Under the pieces are notes generated by a model. The model searched no databases and was not told where the DNA came from. It saw only the letters and a program-made list of their open reading frames with translations. Positions 32,765 to 40,565 of a DNA stretch of 64,000 nucleotides are shown in pieces; position 1 is the first letter of the stretch; each line of letters opens with the position of its first letter. A program made the translations under genes and the position numbers. Source of the DNA: Chitinolyticbacter meiyuanensis (GTDB taxonomy: Bacteria; Pseudomonadota; Gammaproteobacteria; Burkholderiales; Chitinibacteraceae); contig NZ_CP041335.1 in NCBI RefSeq assembly GCF_008033135.1, positions 3,291,925 to 3,355,924 on the forward strand. The letters are read 5' to 3'.

Positions 32765-33237
32765 ATTTCGACCAAGCCTTTGCAAAGCTGCTCGGTCATG
32801 AGGGTGGTTTTTCCGATCATGCTGATGATCCGGGCGGAGCTACTCGCTATGGCGTAACAGAAGCGGTTGCGCGAGCCAATGGGTACCGCGGCGATATGCG
32901 CTTTTTCCCTCTCGATCAGGCAAAGACGATTTATCGCTCACAGTATTGGGATGCAGTGAAAGCAGACCAACTGCCGGATCTGATCCGATACGCCGTATTT
33001 GACGGGGCTGTGAATAGCGGGCCACACCAATCAATCAAATGGCTGCAGCGTGCCTTGGGAGTAGCCGATGACGGCAAGCTGGGCCCGATTTCGCTCAGTG
33101 CGGTTTCCAAGGCAGACCAGCCCGTGCTTTTGAGCCGACTTTTAGCAGCCCGATTGCGGTTCATGACGGGCTTAACCAATTGGCCGTCCTTCAGCCGTGG
33201 CTGGGCAAGACGTATTGCAGACCTGATGGAGGGATGA
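32761..33237 (+). CDS. Endolysin, glycoside hydrolase family 108
   Basis: 158 residues. FAKLLGHEGGFSDHADDPGG with the catalytic Glu in GHEGG (residue 14), then ATRYGVTEAVARANG and AVFDGAVNSGPHQSIKWLQ, all typical of GH108 muramidases. It cleaves the glycan strands of peptidoglycan at lysis. No signal peptide, so it needs the holin. Confidence 0.92.
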   Translation: MNFDQAFAKLLGHEGGFSDHADDPGGATRYGVTEAVARANGYRGDMRFFPLDQAKTIYRSQYWDAVKADQLPDLIRYAVFDGAVNSGPHQSIKWLQRALGVADDGKLGPISLSAVSKADQPVLLSRLLAARLRFMTGLTNWPSFSRGWARRIADLMEG

Positions 33238-33240
33238 GCA

Positions 33241-33648
33241 ATGTGGGGCGCACTTATTCCGTTCATTGGGACGGTAATCGACAAGCTGTTTCCAGATGCT
33301 CAGCAGGCAGCCGAGGGGAAACTGAAGCTTCTTGAGATGGCCCAGGCTGGGGAACTCAAGGTGCTTGATGCCGAGCTGCAAATCGCAATGGGTCAAGCGA
33401 AGGTCAACGAAGTCGAGGCCGCGAGCAACGACAGGTTTCGCGGTGGCTGGCGCCCTATGGCAGGTTGGGTCTGCTCGGTGGCACTGCTTTACACCTTCCT
33501 GCTCCAGCCGCTATTGGCTTGGGCGGCAGCGATCCAAGGGTGGCCCGTACCTCCGAAAATCGACATGGATACGCTGATGGGCCTGCTGACGGGGATGCTT
33601 GGCCTGGGCGGTTTCCGCACGTACGAGCGAATCAAAGGCAAGGCGTAA
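33241..33648 (+). CDS. GTA-type 3TM holin
   Basis: 135 residues. GALIPFIGTVIDKLFPD, a helical middle, RGGWRPMAGWVCSVALLYTF and LLTGMLGLGGFRTYERIKG match the GTA_holin_3TM family. It would permeabilise the inner membrane to release or activate the endolysin directly upstream. Confidence 0.82.
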   Translation: MWGALIPFIGTVIDKLFPDAQQAAEGKLKLLEMAQAGELKVLDAELQIAMGQAKVNEVEAASNDRFRGGWRPMAGWVCSVALLYTFLLQPLLAWAAAIQGWPVPPKIDMDTLMGLLTGMLGLGGFRTYERIKGKA

Positions 33649-33679
33649 ATCAACTAGCAGAATTGAAAGGGGCAGAAAA

Positions 33680-34003
33680 ATGGGAATGGAACTGTGGAGC
33701 GGCGGCGTTGCAGCCGATAAGGGCGCTTGGCAAGAGCGCGAAGGGAAAAACTCTGGCGTAACCGAGGTGCAATTATCCGTCTTGGGAAGCGGCTCCGTAT
33801 CTGTCACTGGCTACGTTTATGGCAGCAATGATGGCGTGGGCGAAATCCTTCTGGGGGACCTCACTGTAACCGGCACTGCAAGTCCAACTGTTCCATTGTC
33901 GGTGTCGGATACCATCACCAGGCCTTATCGATACCTCCGCTTTGATTTGTCGCCCGTCACTGGCTCGGTGTCGCGGGTGACTGTCACGCAAGCGGGGGTG
34001 TGA
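33680..34003 (+). CDS. Small beta-rich virion-like protein
   Basis: 107 residues from ATG 33680, with AAAGGGGC upstream. GSVSVTGYVYGSNDGVGEIL and RPYRYLRFDLSPVTGSVSRV suggest a beta-sandwich; proteins of this type lie beside tailspikes. It overlaps nothing but is 1 base from the tailspike gene; possibly a tailspike-associated or decoration protein. Confidence 0.55.
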   Translation: MGMELWSGGVAADKGAWQEREGKNSGVTEVQLSVLGSGSVSVTGYVYGSNDGVGEILLGDLTVTGTASPTVPLSVSDTITRPYRYLRFDLSPVTGSVSRVTVTQAGV

Positions 34004-34004
34004 C

Positions 34005-35552
34005 ATGTTCAATCAAAATGCGAAGCGCCCTGCAGCGGCGAGCAGCGTGCTGACAGGCAGCTATACCCTCGCGGGATCTTCAATCAGCGCATACGCCTAT
34101 ACCCAGTCTGGGGTTTCGTGGACCATTGTCAACAATGGGGATGGCACAGCTACAGCATCATTCGCCAATATCGCGCAGACGTACCGAACAGGTATGCAGA
34201 TCCGTATCGGTGGCTATCCGACGCCTGTATTCAACCAATTCTGCTCAACGATTGTTGACCATGACCGTACGGCGACAATGGGGTGGATCAAATTCACCAT
34301 CACAGGGCCGTACTCGCTTCGCCAGGCAACACAAGAAGCGACGATCTTGATTGATGGCCTGAATACGCAGCCGGATAACTCGCGCAACCCGAATACGTGG
34401 GCACGTCTGCTCTACCCATCCAATATGCGATGCATCGGCAACTATGCAATTGCTGGAGGTGATACGCAGGACAACCTGAATGTATTTGACGCGACTCATG
34501 CCATAGCACGGCCTAATTTCGTGATCTTCGACGTCAACACCAACGACATCTATTCCCGCGGCTGGTCGGCCTCGGAAACCATTGCTAAGAACCAGCAGTT
34601 GATTGATCGCATCATTGGCATTGGCGCCAAGCCATGGGCAATGACCATGAGCCCACGGACGGCCGGGGTGACGACAGCGTTTCTTGATGCTCATTTGGCG
34701 GTGAACGACTGGTATCTAACCGAAGCCACCCGCCAAGGAGTAATCGTCACTAATGTGGCAGACACAAAGGCAAATGGCCTGACGTTCGCCGACCCAGCAA
34801 GTGCGAATTACAATCCAAGCACGGGCATGCTGGCTGACGGCGTGCATTACGACCGTGCTGGTGGATATGCGGTTGGCTTTGAGCGTGCGCGTGTTGCGCC
34901 TTCGGTGGCTGTTTCTCAACCGGTCAAAACCATTTCCTCAGTAGCTGAGGCAGCACGGCCGAATGTGCGGTACGACAATGCTGCTCTATCGACCACGCCC
35001 GGGGTTGCTCCAGGAACTGGCGTAACTGGGACTCTGCCAAACAACTCGACGTGTACGCGTGCTGGCGCAGCGACAATCGGATTCTCGACGATTGCCCGAA
35101 CCGTCGCCGCTGATGGTGATGCATACGGGGTGTGGGGACGGTACGCCGTTACAAGTACCGCTGCCAATGATGGTGTAACGATAACGTTCACCAATACCAA
35201 TGCCGCATCGTTTGCAAACGATATTGCGGTTCGTGGGGCCCTCTTGCTCAGGGTATCGGCGAACACGATTGTCAGGTCACTGAAGGCTCGATTGGTGGCT
35301 CGCTATACCCGCCCGGAAGACAGCATTTTCTGGACGCTATCCAGTTGGGCTATGCAGGGAGATGGCGCAACTGGGGCGACGCTTAACGAGGCGCTGAATT
35401 TCGCTTTGCCCATGGAGAGACTGAAGCTTGCTTTGGCAGCGAATAATTCTGGCCCATTGGACCGCGTCTATTTGGAAGTGTTCATGATTGCCGCTGGAGC
35501 TGGCACTGTGAACATCGACATTGCCCACCCGTCAATTTGGTCACGCGATTAA
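34005..35552 (+). CDS. SGNH/GDSL-type tailspike esterase
   Basis: 515 residues. Block II GNYAIAGGDTQDNL, block III VNTNDIYS and block V ADGVHYDRAGGY fit an SGNH hydrolase that removes acyl groups from surface sugars. The nucleophile block is unusual: the best fit is LAGSSISAYAYT (about residue 24), Gly-Ser-Ser in place of GDS. The C-terminal half (from about 300) is a beta domain ending NIDIAHPSIW. Likely a receptor-modifying spike. Confidence 0.7.
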   Translation: MFNQNAKRPAAASSVLTGSYTLAGSSISAYAYTQSGVSWTIVNNGDGTATASFANIAQTYRTGMQIRIGGYPTPVFNQFCSTIVDHDRTATMGWIKFTITGPYSLRQATQEATILIDGLNTQPDNSRNPNTWARLLYPSNMRCIGNYAIAGGDTQDNLNVFDATHAIARPNFVIFDVNTNDIYSRGWSASETIAKNQQLIDRIIGIGAKPWAMTMSPRTAGVTTAFLDAHLAVNDWYLTEATRQGVIVTNVADTKANGLTFADPASANYNPSTGMLADGVHYDRAGGYAVGFERARVAPSVAVSQPVKTISSVAEAARPNVRYDNAALSTTPGVAPGTGVTGTLPNNSTCTRAGAATIGFSTIARTVAADGDAYGVWGRYAVTSTAANDGVTITFTNTNAASFANDIAVRGALLLRVSANTIVRSLKARLVARYTRPEDSIFWTLSSWAMQGDGATGATLNEALNFALPMERLKLALAANNSGPLDRVYLEVFMIAAGAGTVNIDIAHPSIWSRD

Positions 35553-35658
35553 TTCAACGTTCGCCACCCGGCAGCGCTATGTCGAGCTGTACGCCAAACG
35601 GGCTGCCGTCAACGGGCGAAACGGCATCGGCTATGGGGATTACGTGCAGCCGATGTAG
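35553..35658 (+). pseudogene. Remnant C-terminal coding fragment
   Basis: A frame lacking a start reads FATRQRYVELYAKRAAVNG then RNGIGYGDYVQPM and stops at 35658. It has coding-like composition but no start codon or RBS and lies in a different frame from the tailspike. It may be the surviving 3' end of a displaced gene. Confidence 0.35.
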
Positions 35659-35775
35659 CAGGCGATCGCAGCAATTTGATGATCTGGGTTCGTAGTAGTG
35701 CCGGTCGCTAATAGCCAGTGCTTGCTATAACTTCCGCGCGCGGCGAGCGCCCGCATTCTTTCCGCCCACAACTGG

Positions 35776-36699
35776 TCAATCGGCGGACCTGCTTAATCGC
35801 TCCAGCAGTTGTTTGGCCGAGGACCAGGCCTGCTTGCCGTGGTGGTATTTGCGGCGCGCCTTGGGCAGGCCCAGTTGGCCAGTTCTGTTGGTTACAACGG
35901 AAATGCTGCGACCTAGCACTGTTGCAATGACAGCGGCTGGAATTACACAATGCTCCAAACGCAGGAACAGCTCTTCTTCAACCGTCCAACGCTTTCGAAG
36001 CGTAGCTCCTCGTCGTTCAACGTTAGTTTTTGCCCAGCCCTTGTACCGAGCGGTACCGCGTATGGCGTGAATGCTCCTACCTGTTGCTTTGGCAAGCAGC
36101 GCGGCGGCACCCTGTTCGCGATAGTACCGACGGACCAATCTATCCTCTGCGGCTGACCAAAACGTTGTTGGGCTTTCGGAAGGGATGATACCGAGCTGTC
36201 TCGCGCTAGACTTGATCCGCCATGCTAGGGACTTCGGCGCCTTGGCCGCCGTTAGCAGCGCGTGCCGCGTATTCGGGTGGGCGGCTTTCCCGCGCTTCTT
36301 TTCAGCCATCTTGGCGCGGCTTTCTGGGCTGCTGGCCCGTTCTCGCCCAAGGGCAGCTGCGTCCGGTGGTACGCCTGTTTCGGTCTGCAGTCGGTGTCGT
36401 GTTCCCTCAGTGATACGTGGCGCGCCCAGCACCTGGCGCCACTGCCACACTTTGGTGGTGCTGACTCCCCACCAATAGCTGATGGCAGCGGATGATTCGT
36501 GCTTCACGGCGCGAGCCAATTCCTCCGTGAGTATCAGTGATGGACGCCCGTTCTTTTTGCGACGTGGCCAGGGAATTGGCGTATCGGTCCAGCCGCCCAC
36601 CTGTAGGAGCCCGTCCACCTCATCGTTTAGCCAATCGCCAACTGTGCATTCGGGTGGGGAGTAGGGCCCAAAAAGCAGCGGAGGGACGTCAGGATGCAT
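35776..36699 (-). CDS. Protein with two Myb/SANT or GcrA-like repeats
   Basis: 307 residues. Two repeated units occur in the C-terminal half: FWSAAEDRLVRRYYREQGAA...LLAKATGRSIHAIRGTARYK, and WTVEEELFLRLEHC...IATVLGRSISVVTNRTGQLG; both follow W-x-x-E(D/E)-x-L...GRS...A/T-x-x-L/Y, as in SANT or GcrA-like DNA-binding helices. The N-terminal half has a third possible HTH (AISYWWGVSTTKVWQWRQVL). Last gene of a three-gene minus operon; starts 11 bases inside the preceding gene. Role unknown. Confidence 0.6.
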   Translation of the reverse strand: MHPDVPPLLFGPYSPPECTVGDWLNDEVDGLLQVGGWTDTPIPWPRRKKNGRPSLILTEELARAVKHESSAAISYWWGVSTTKVWQWRQVLGAPRITEGTRHRLQTETGVPPDAAALGRERASSPESRAKMAEKKRGKAAHPNTRHALLTAAKAPKSLAWRIKSSARQLGIIPSESPTTFWSAAEDRLVRRYYREQGAAALLAKATGRSIHAIRGTARYKGWAKTNVERRGATLRKRWTVEEELFLRLEHCVIPAAVIATVLGRSISVVTNRTGQLGLPKARRKYHHGKQAWSSAKQLLERLSRSAD

Positions 36700-37069
36700 T
36701 GGCTGCCAGCTCTAGCGCGATGCGGATACCTTCACTGGCATTGCCTGCGCCAAGCGCCTGGGCGCGCTCCCAACTCGTGTCATCGATGTAGACGTTCCTG
36801 CGGCGGCCGTCTTCCATCTTTGTGGGCGCTCCAGCGTTGTTGCTGATACCGAGTGCAGCTTTGACCTTGCGTTGGTCTAGCGCACTCAGCGCGCCGTCAC
36901 GCTCTAACCAGTAATACCCTGTTCTCGTGTTCAGGACGAGCATGCCTGTTCGATCGCCGACGGTTACTCGTTTACCGGCGCATTTAAACCCTGGCATCAC
37001 CTTGAAGGTGTCGTTTGCGGTGGTTTCCAGATCGTCGAAGATGATCCGGTTGCGGTTTTCGTGGGTCAT
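36689..37069 (-). CDS. Ribbon-helix-helix-like DNA-binding protein
   Basis: 126 residues from ATG 37069 in a TAATG overlap with the upstream gene. The C-terminus GRRRNVYIDDTSWERAQALG...SEGIRIALELA is a ribbon-helix-helix outline (beta strand RNVYIDD, then two helices). The N-terminal part (GMLVLNTRTGYYWLERDGAL) is a separate beta domain. As the only RHH in the operon it is a candidate autoregulator. Confidence 0.6.
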   Translation of the reverse strand: MTHENRNRIIFDDLETTANDTFKVMPGFKCAGKRVTVGDRTGMLVLNTRTGYYWLERDGALSALDQRKVKAALGISNNAGAPTKMEDGRRRNVYIDDTSWERAQALGAGNASEGIRIALELAANAS

Positions 37070-37380
37070 TACCAAACACTCTCACCGGTTTCAACATCGT
37101 AATAGTCGCCATCAATCCAGGTGGCTTCCAAGAAGGCTTCCAACTGCCCGGCTTCGATCAGCGCAACGGTATCGTTGCTGGTCCTGGTGGCTTCAACAAA
37201 AACTGCTTCTGCACCAGCTTCCTTTGCTGCAGACAGACTGTGATGGCCGTCCAGCACCACGCGGAGCGTCTTGCCGTCGAACTCAAAAACGGGCGAAACA
37301 ACAACCTCGAAATCGGCCGCAGCGATCTTCTCTGCCACTATGTCTTCGTTCAAGTAGTGCTGACTGCTGACGGTGATCAT
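37069..37380 (-). CDS. ParB-like domain protein
   Basis: 103 residues. FEFDGKTLRVVLDGHHSLSA then AKEAGAEAVFVEA matches the ParB N-terminal (Srx-like) core with its D-G-H-H motif, which in ParB proteins binds CTP or acts as an enzyme-like site. The protein is short, with no HTH or dimer domain; an acidic C-terminus (ATWIDGDYYDVETGESVW) replaces it. First gene of the minus operon, behind a strong promoter. Confidence 0.65.
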   Translation of the reverse strand: MITVSSQHYLNEDIVAEKIAAADFEVVVSPVFEFDGKTLRVVLDGHHSLSAAKEAGAEAVFVEATRTSNDTVALIEAGQLEAFLEATWIDGDYYDVETGESVW

Positions 37381-37441
37381 TTTTCTGTCCTACCCCTGAT
37401 TGCCGCGAGGTGCCGGTTGGTCGTTGCGACCTGTTGAAGTA

Positions 37442-37485
37442 ATTATATACACACATCATTCCGTGTCAAACTAATTGTGTGTGTA
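37442..37485 (-). promoter_or_regulatory. Strong sigma-70 promoter with flanking inverted repeat
   Basis: On the minus strand TTGACA (37469-37464), 16-bp spacer, TATAAT (37447-37442): both boxes are perfect. The -35 box is flanked by ATACACACA and its exact complement TGTGTGTAT, which overlap the -10/spacer and upstream region, a likely operator. It drives the ParB-like operon 61 bp downstream. Confidence 0.8.
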
Positions 37486-37561
37486 TGTTATTCGTTCTTC
37501 GGAATGCATGGGCTGAGCGGCGCCGTCGGCGAGTGATTCGAAGTTTTAGAAGTGCTAGTGC

Positions 37562-38251
37562 CTACCCATCAGTGGTTATTGGGTCCATCAGCTCGCGTCC
37601 CTGGTTCTTCACGCTGCCCACGGCTGGGGAAACTTTCCACCATTCGAAGTCATCGGACGGCCTGGCCAGCTGCAGTAGCAGGTGTGCAGCGAATTCGGTA
37701 TCGACGTCTGGGTCGACCCAAGCCAAAGCATCCTCGGTGCGCAGCACGATGGGCCGGCGGTCGTGCACATCGATCATGCCACCCACGGCATCGGCCGTAA
37801 TGATGGCCATGCCGCTTTCAGGCCCGTTGCTCGCATCGCCAGATTGGAACAGGGTGATCGTCGCTAACCATAGCGGTGCACGATCTTTGCCCGCAATCAG
37901 GTATGGCTGCTTCTTGCCATCTACAGCAGGCCACTCGTACCAGCCATCTACCGGCATGATGCCCCGCTGCCGCTTCACCCACGGCACCTTGTAGTAGCCG
38001 CTGCCGGCGACCACCTTCTCGACGCGCGCATTCGGATACGCCCGCCCCTTCCCAGCAGCCCAGGCGGGTTGATAGTTCCAGTGCACCATATCTGCCGAGG
38101 GCGTCCCTCCCATCCGATGCAACATCAGCTGTGGCGTGCCTGGTGGCACGTTGTAGCGCGGCGGATCGTCCAGCTTCGGCAGCACGGAGCCCCAGCCGAA
38201 AGCCTCGATTAGCTCCCATCCAGTTCGCCACTTCGCCGTCCTTCCGCACAT
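37562..38251 (-). CDS. SRAP-domain (YedK/HMCES-type) protein, intact active site
   Basis: 229 residues. Starts MCGRT with catalytic Cys2, then YNVPPGTPQLML (Asn), IMPVDGWYEWPAV (Glu) and MIDVHDRRPIVL (His), the complete SRAP set that links Cys2 to abasic sites in ssDNA. AGGAGG lies 5 nt before ATG 38251. Prophage copies may protect phage DNA. It is divergent from a second SRAP gene at 38367 that lacks the key residues. Confidence 0.88.
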   Translation of the reverse strand: MCGRTAKWRTGWELIEAFGWGSVLPKLDDPPRYNVPPGTPQLMLHRMGGTPSADMVHWNYQPAWAAGKGRAYPNARVEKVVAGSGYYKVPWVKRQRGIMPVDGWYEWPAVDGKKQPYLIAGKDRAPLWLATITLFQSGDASNGPESGMAIITADAVGGMIDVHDRRPIVLRTEDALAWVDPDVDTEFAAHLLLQLARPSDDFEWWKVSPAVGSVKNQGRELMDPITTDG

Positions 38252-38314
38252 ACCGCCCTCCTAGCCCCACCCCAGCCTAGACCATCCAATCGTCGCTTTC
38301 ATTTGGCCTTAATT

Positions 38315-38326
38315 GAACGATCGTTC
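38315..38326. promoter_or_regulatory. Palindrome between divergent SRAP genes
   Basis: GAACGATCGTTC is a perfect 12-bp palindrome in the 115-bp gap between the SRAP starts. It has the GAAC-N4-GTTC form of Gram-positive-type SOS boxes but not the CTGT-N8-ACAG form expected for a beta-proteobacterial LexA, so which protein binds is open. Confidence 0.5.
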
Positions 38327-38366
38327 TATATTTCCAGCCCCATCAATGATTCGTAGGAACGCCGTC

Positions 38367-39035
38367 GTGCAGCGTTTTGCACAGTTCAGCTCGCATGATT
38401 TATACCGCGTGGCCGCGGGCTGGCTCCGCGACCATCGTGCAGATAGGCGGGTGGCCAACTACAACGTGAGCCCCGGCATGGATGTGCTCGTGATGCACCA
38501 ACTACAGGGCTACAACATGCGCGAGGTCGCGCGGGCAACGTGGGGATACCGGCCGGGCTGGGCCTCGCGGAAGGGCCTGCCCGCAGTGCCAACGGCGTCG
38601 AGCACACAAGGGCCAAAGGAACCCTACTTCAAGAGGCTATGGGAAATGCGGCGCCGCTGTGTGGTGCCGATGGACGGGTGGTTTGAGTGGGCCGAAATCG
38701 ACGGTGAGCGTAGGACGTTCTTCGTTCAGCGCAAGGGTGGCAGGCCAGTCTTTGCGGCAGGCCTATGCAACGTTGACCCAGCTGACCCTTGGCGCGATAC
38801 CGGCGTGGTGATCCTCACGCATCCGACACTGCCGGGCCTGGTAGATCCGACCGAACCACGGCCGCTGCTGCTGTCACGCGAAGCAATCCAGCGCTGGATC
38901 GCACAAGAGGGCACCGCAACCGATGCCCTTTACCACCTCATGCACGAGCCACCTTCGGACTTGGAGTTCATCAGGCTTCGAGCCAGCCTGAGCAACCTGC
39001 AGGCTAATAGCGACGCGCTTCTAGAGCCAGCATGA
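38367..39035 (+). CDS. Degenerate SRAP-domain protein, catalytic Cys and His lost
   Basis: 222 residues from GTG 38367, chosen for AGGAA 8 nt upstream and because it places MQRFAQF against the canonical MCGRFAQ. TTG 38313 and ATG 38346 would add residues before this block. Asn (YNVSPGMDVLVM) and Glu (VPMDGWFEWAEI) are kept, but Cys2 is Gln and the HDR/HNR motif is replaced by DPTEPRPLLL. It should not form the abasic-site crosslink. Overlaps the next gene by 4 bases. Confidence 0.8.
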   Translation: MQRFAQFSSHDLYRVAAGWLRDHRADRRVANYNVSPGMDVLVMHQLQGYNMREVARATWGYRPGWASRKGLPAVPTASSTQGPKEPYFKRLWEMRRRCVVPMDGWFEWAEIDGERRTFFVQRKGGRPVFAAGLCNVDPADPWRDTGVVILTHPTLPGLVDPTEPRPLLLSREAIQRWIAQEGTATDALYHLMHEPPSDLEFIRLRASLSNLQANSDALLEPA

Positions 39036-39493
39036 ACGGTTCGGAAAGGTGCCATTCTGAACCCTGGCTAGTGGTGACGATTGACGGGCGGACGTGGAAG
39101 GATGGCGAGGCAAACCTAATCCAATTGCCGCGCAACCAGGGCGCCTGCACCATGTTCTGGCCAGCAACAAGCTGGGGAGCAAGCAAGTTGACCGCCAATG
39201 CTCCAGAGCGCGCATGGCTCGACGGTGACGCGCTTCGGGCCGGAGAGTACATGCGGCTTGAGCCTCATGGCCAAGCAATCCGCGCGGAGCTGATCGAGAT
39301 CGAGCACGGTGGTGTGAGGCACAGTTACCGCATGGGCACTGGCCTGGCTATGGGCTGTCTGATGATGCGGTGCCTTAGCGAGGTGGCCTATCTGGTGCTG
39401 TACCAACGAGACGGCCTGTGGATGCCAAGAGAAGTGGAGCGGAAGCCTACGAATAGCTTGGGGCGCTACACAAGGGTGAAGCGCACGGAATAG
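39032..39493 (+). CDS. Hypothetical protein coupled to degenerate SRAP gene
   Basis: 153 residues in ATGA overlap with the SRAP-like gene. PWLVVTIDGRTWKDGEANLI and YMRLEPHGQAIRAELIEIEH suggest a compact alpha/beta protein; three Cys are scattered (RCHSEP, GACTMF, MRCLSE). No family recognised. Being the last phage gene before the attachment site, it is likely expressed together with the SRAP paralog. Confidence 0.6.
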   Translation: MNGSERCHSEPWLVVTIDGRTWKDGEANLIQLPRNQGACTMFWPATSWGASKLTANAPERAWLDGDALRAGEYMRLEPHGQAIRAELIEIEHGGVRHSYRMGTGLAMGCLMMRCLSEVAYLVLYQRDGLWMPREVERKPTNSLGRYTRVKRTE

Positions 39494-39548
39494 TTGGCGC
39501 CGGCCACTACCCCGGTGCCTGGCCGCCATGGTCAGGCTAGTTTGACTC

Positions 39549-39639
39549 ACCAACACGGCGGGGAACTGCCGCGAATTTTAAGCCGAAGCTGTCAACGTCG
39601 CCGCCGCGAACGTGCTTCGCAATTCCCCTGCGTGTTGGT
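39549..39639. repeat. Large imperfect inverted repeat
   Basis: ACCAACACGGCGGGGAA (39549-39565) pairs with TTCCCCTGCGTGTTGGT (39623-39639), 15 of 17 positions, enclosing 57 nt. Non-coding. Could be an RNA hairpin or part of the recombination region next to the attachment site. Confidence 0.7.
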
Positions 39640-39646
39640 TCTGGCC

Positions 39647-39696
39647 TGTGCCAGATTTGTGTCATAGCTCGTGCCATGACCAAGAATATTGTGCCA
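39647..39696. repeat. Direct repeats TGTGCCA, candidate integrase arm sites
   Basis: Copies at 39647-39653 (TGTGCCA), 39658-39664 (TGTGTCA), 39670-39676 (CGTGCCA) and 39690-39696 (TGTGCCA) are spaced 11, 12 and 20 bp, close to helical turns, and stand about 85-130 bp from the tRNA fragment, as tyrosine-integrase arm sites do. Confidence 0.5.
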
Positions 39697-39779
39697 TAAA
39701 CTGCTATGTTGTGTGCTGGCGCAACAGAGCATTAGTGATTTAAAATCAACATGTTAAATCTTGGTCTTGGCGTTTTTGA

Positions 39780-40121
<342 letters not shown>

Positions 40122-40146
40122 AGCTTCCCCGTTTTTCGCCCGTTGA

Positions 40147-40212
40147 CCCCACAAGTCGTTGGGGTGTTTCATCCGCCCAAAACCCCACCACTTGTTGGGT
40201 TCACAACTTGTG
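40147..40212. promoter_or_regulatory. Operator array between Xre repressor and inoviral genes
   Basis: Three related dyads: CCCCA...TGGGG (40147-40164), ACCC...GGGT (about 40182-40200) and CACAA-C-TTGTG (40202-40212); CACTTGTTGGG, ACAAGTCGTTGGGG and AACTTGTGGTG share the ACAAGT/ACTTGT half-site. Position suggests repressor binding. Confidence 0.55.
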
Positions 40213-40254
40213 GTGTTGGGCGAACTGTAAACCAGCGACAACAGGGAAGCCACT

Positions 40255-40449
40255 ATGCGGGACAGATCAAAGACAGGGGGGCGGATACCAAGTCGGGCGT
40301 TCACGCCCCCACCGCGCCCGCAGTACCGCTGCAAACGCTTCGCCATCTACAAGCGGCACGGCTTCTACCTGACCCTCGCCACCGGCCCGCTCTCTGCCGC
40401 TTCCGGCATCTGCCACCAGTACGAAATCCCGTGCATGGGGCGCCGATGA
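40255..40449 (+). CDS. Small basic inoviral protein
   Basis: 64 residues from ATG 40255, Arg/Pro/Cys-rich (PPPRPQYRCKRFAIYKRHGF). First gene of the inoviral operon, before Rep. It overlaps the next small gene by 4 bases. No known function. Confidence 0.5.
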   Translation: MRDRSKTGGRIPSRAFTPPPRPQYRCKRFAIYKRHGFYLTLATGPLSAASGICHQYEIPCMGRR

Positions 40450-40565
40450 TGGACTATTTGCCGCTCACCCTTGAGCCGCTGTGGGTCCTGTTCGGGCTGT
40501 TGTTGCTCGTGCACGGATTGATTCGCTTGATCCGGCTCGTCTCTACCCGTCGGGGCCAGCGATGA
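40446..40565 (+). CDS. Small single-TM inoviral protein
   Basis: 39 residues from ATG 40446 (ATG 40449 alternative). LPLTLEPLWVLFGLLLLVHG is one membrane-spanning helix, followed by a basic tail (LIRLVSTRRGQR). Overlaps rep by ATGA. Could be a small membrane or accessory protein. Confidence 0.55.
   Translation: MMDYLPLTLEPLWVLFGLLLLVHGLIRLIRLVSTRRGQR

Noticed and set aside
39737..39760. GATTTAA-N10-TTAAATC as a dif-like XerCD site for the inovirus
   Set aside because: Only the outer half (GTTAAAT) resembles dif; the XerC half does not fit and the spacer is too long for the 6-bp dif centre.
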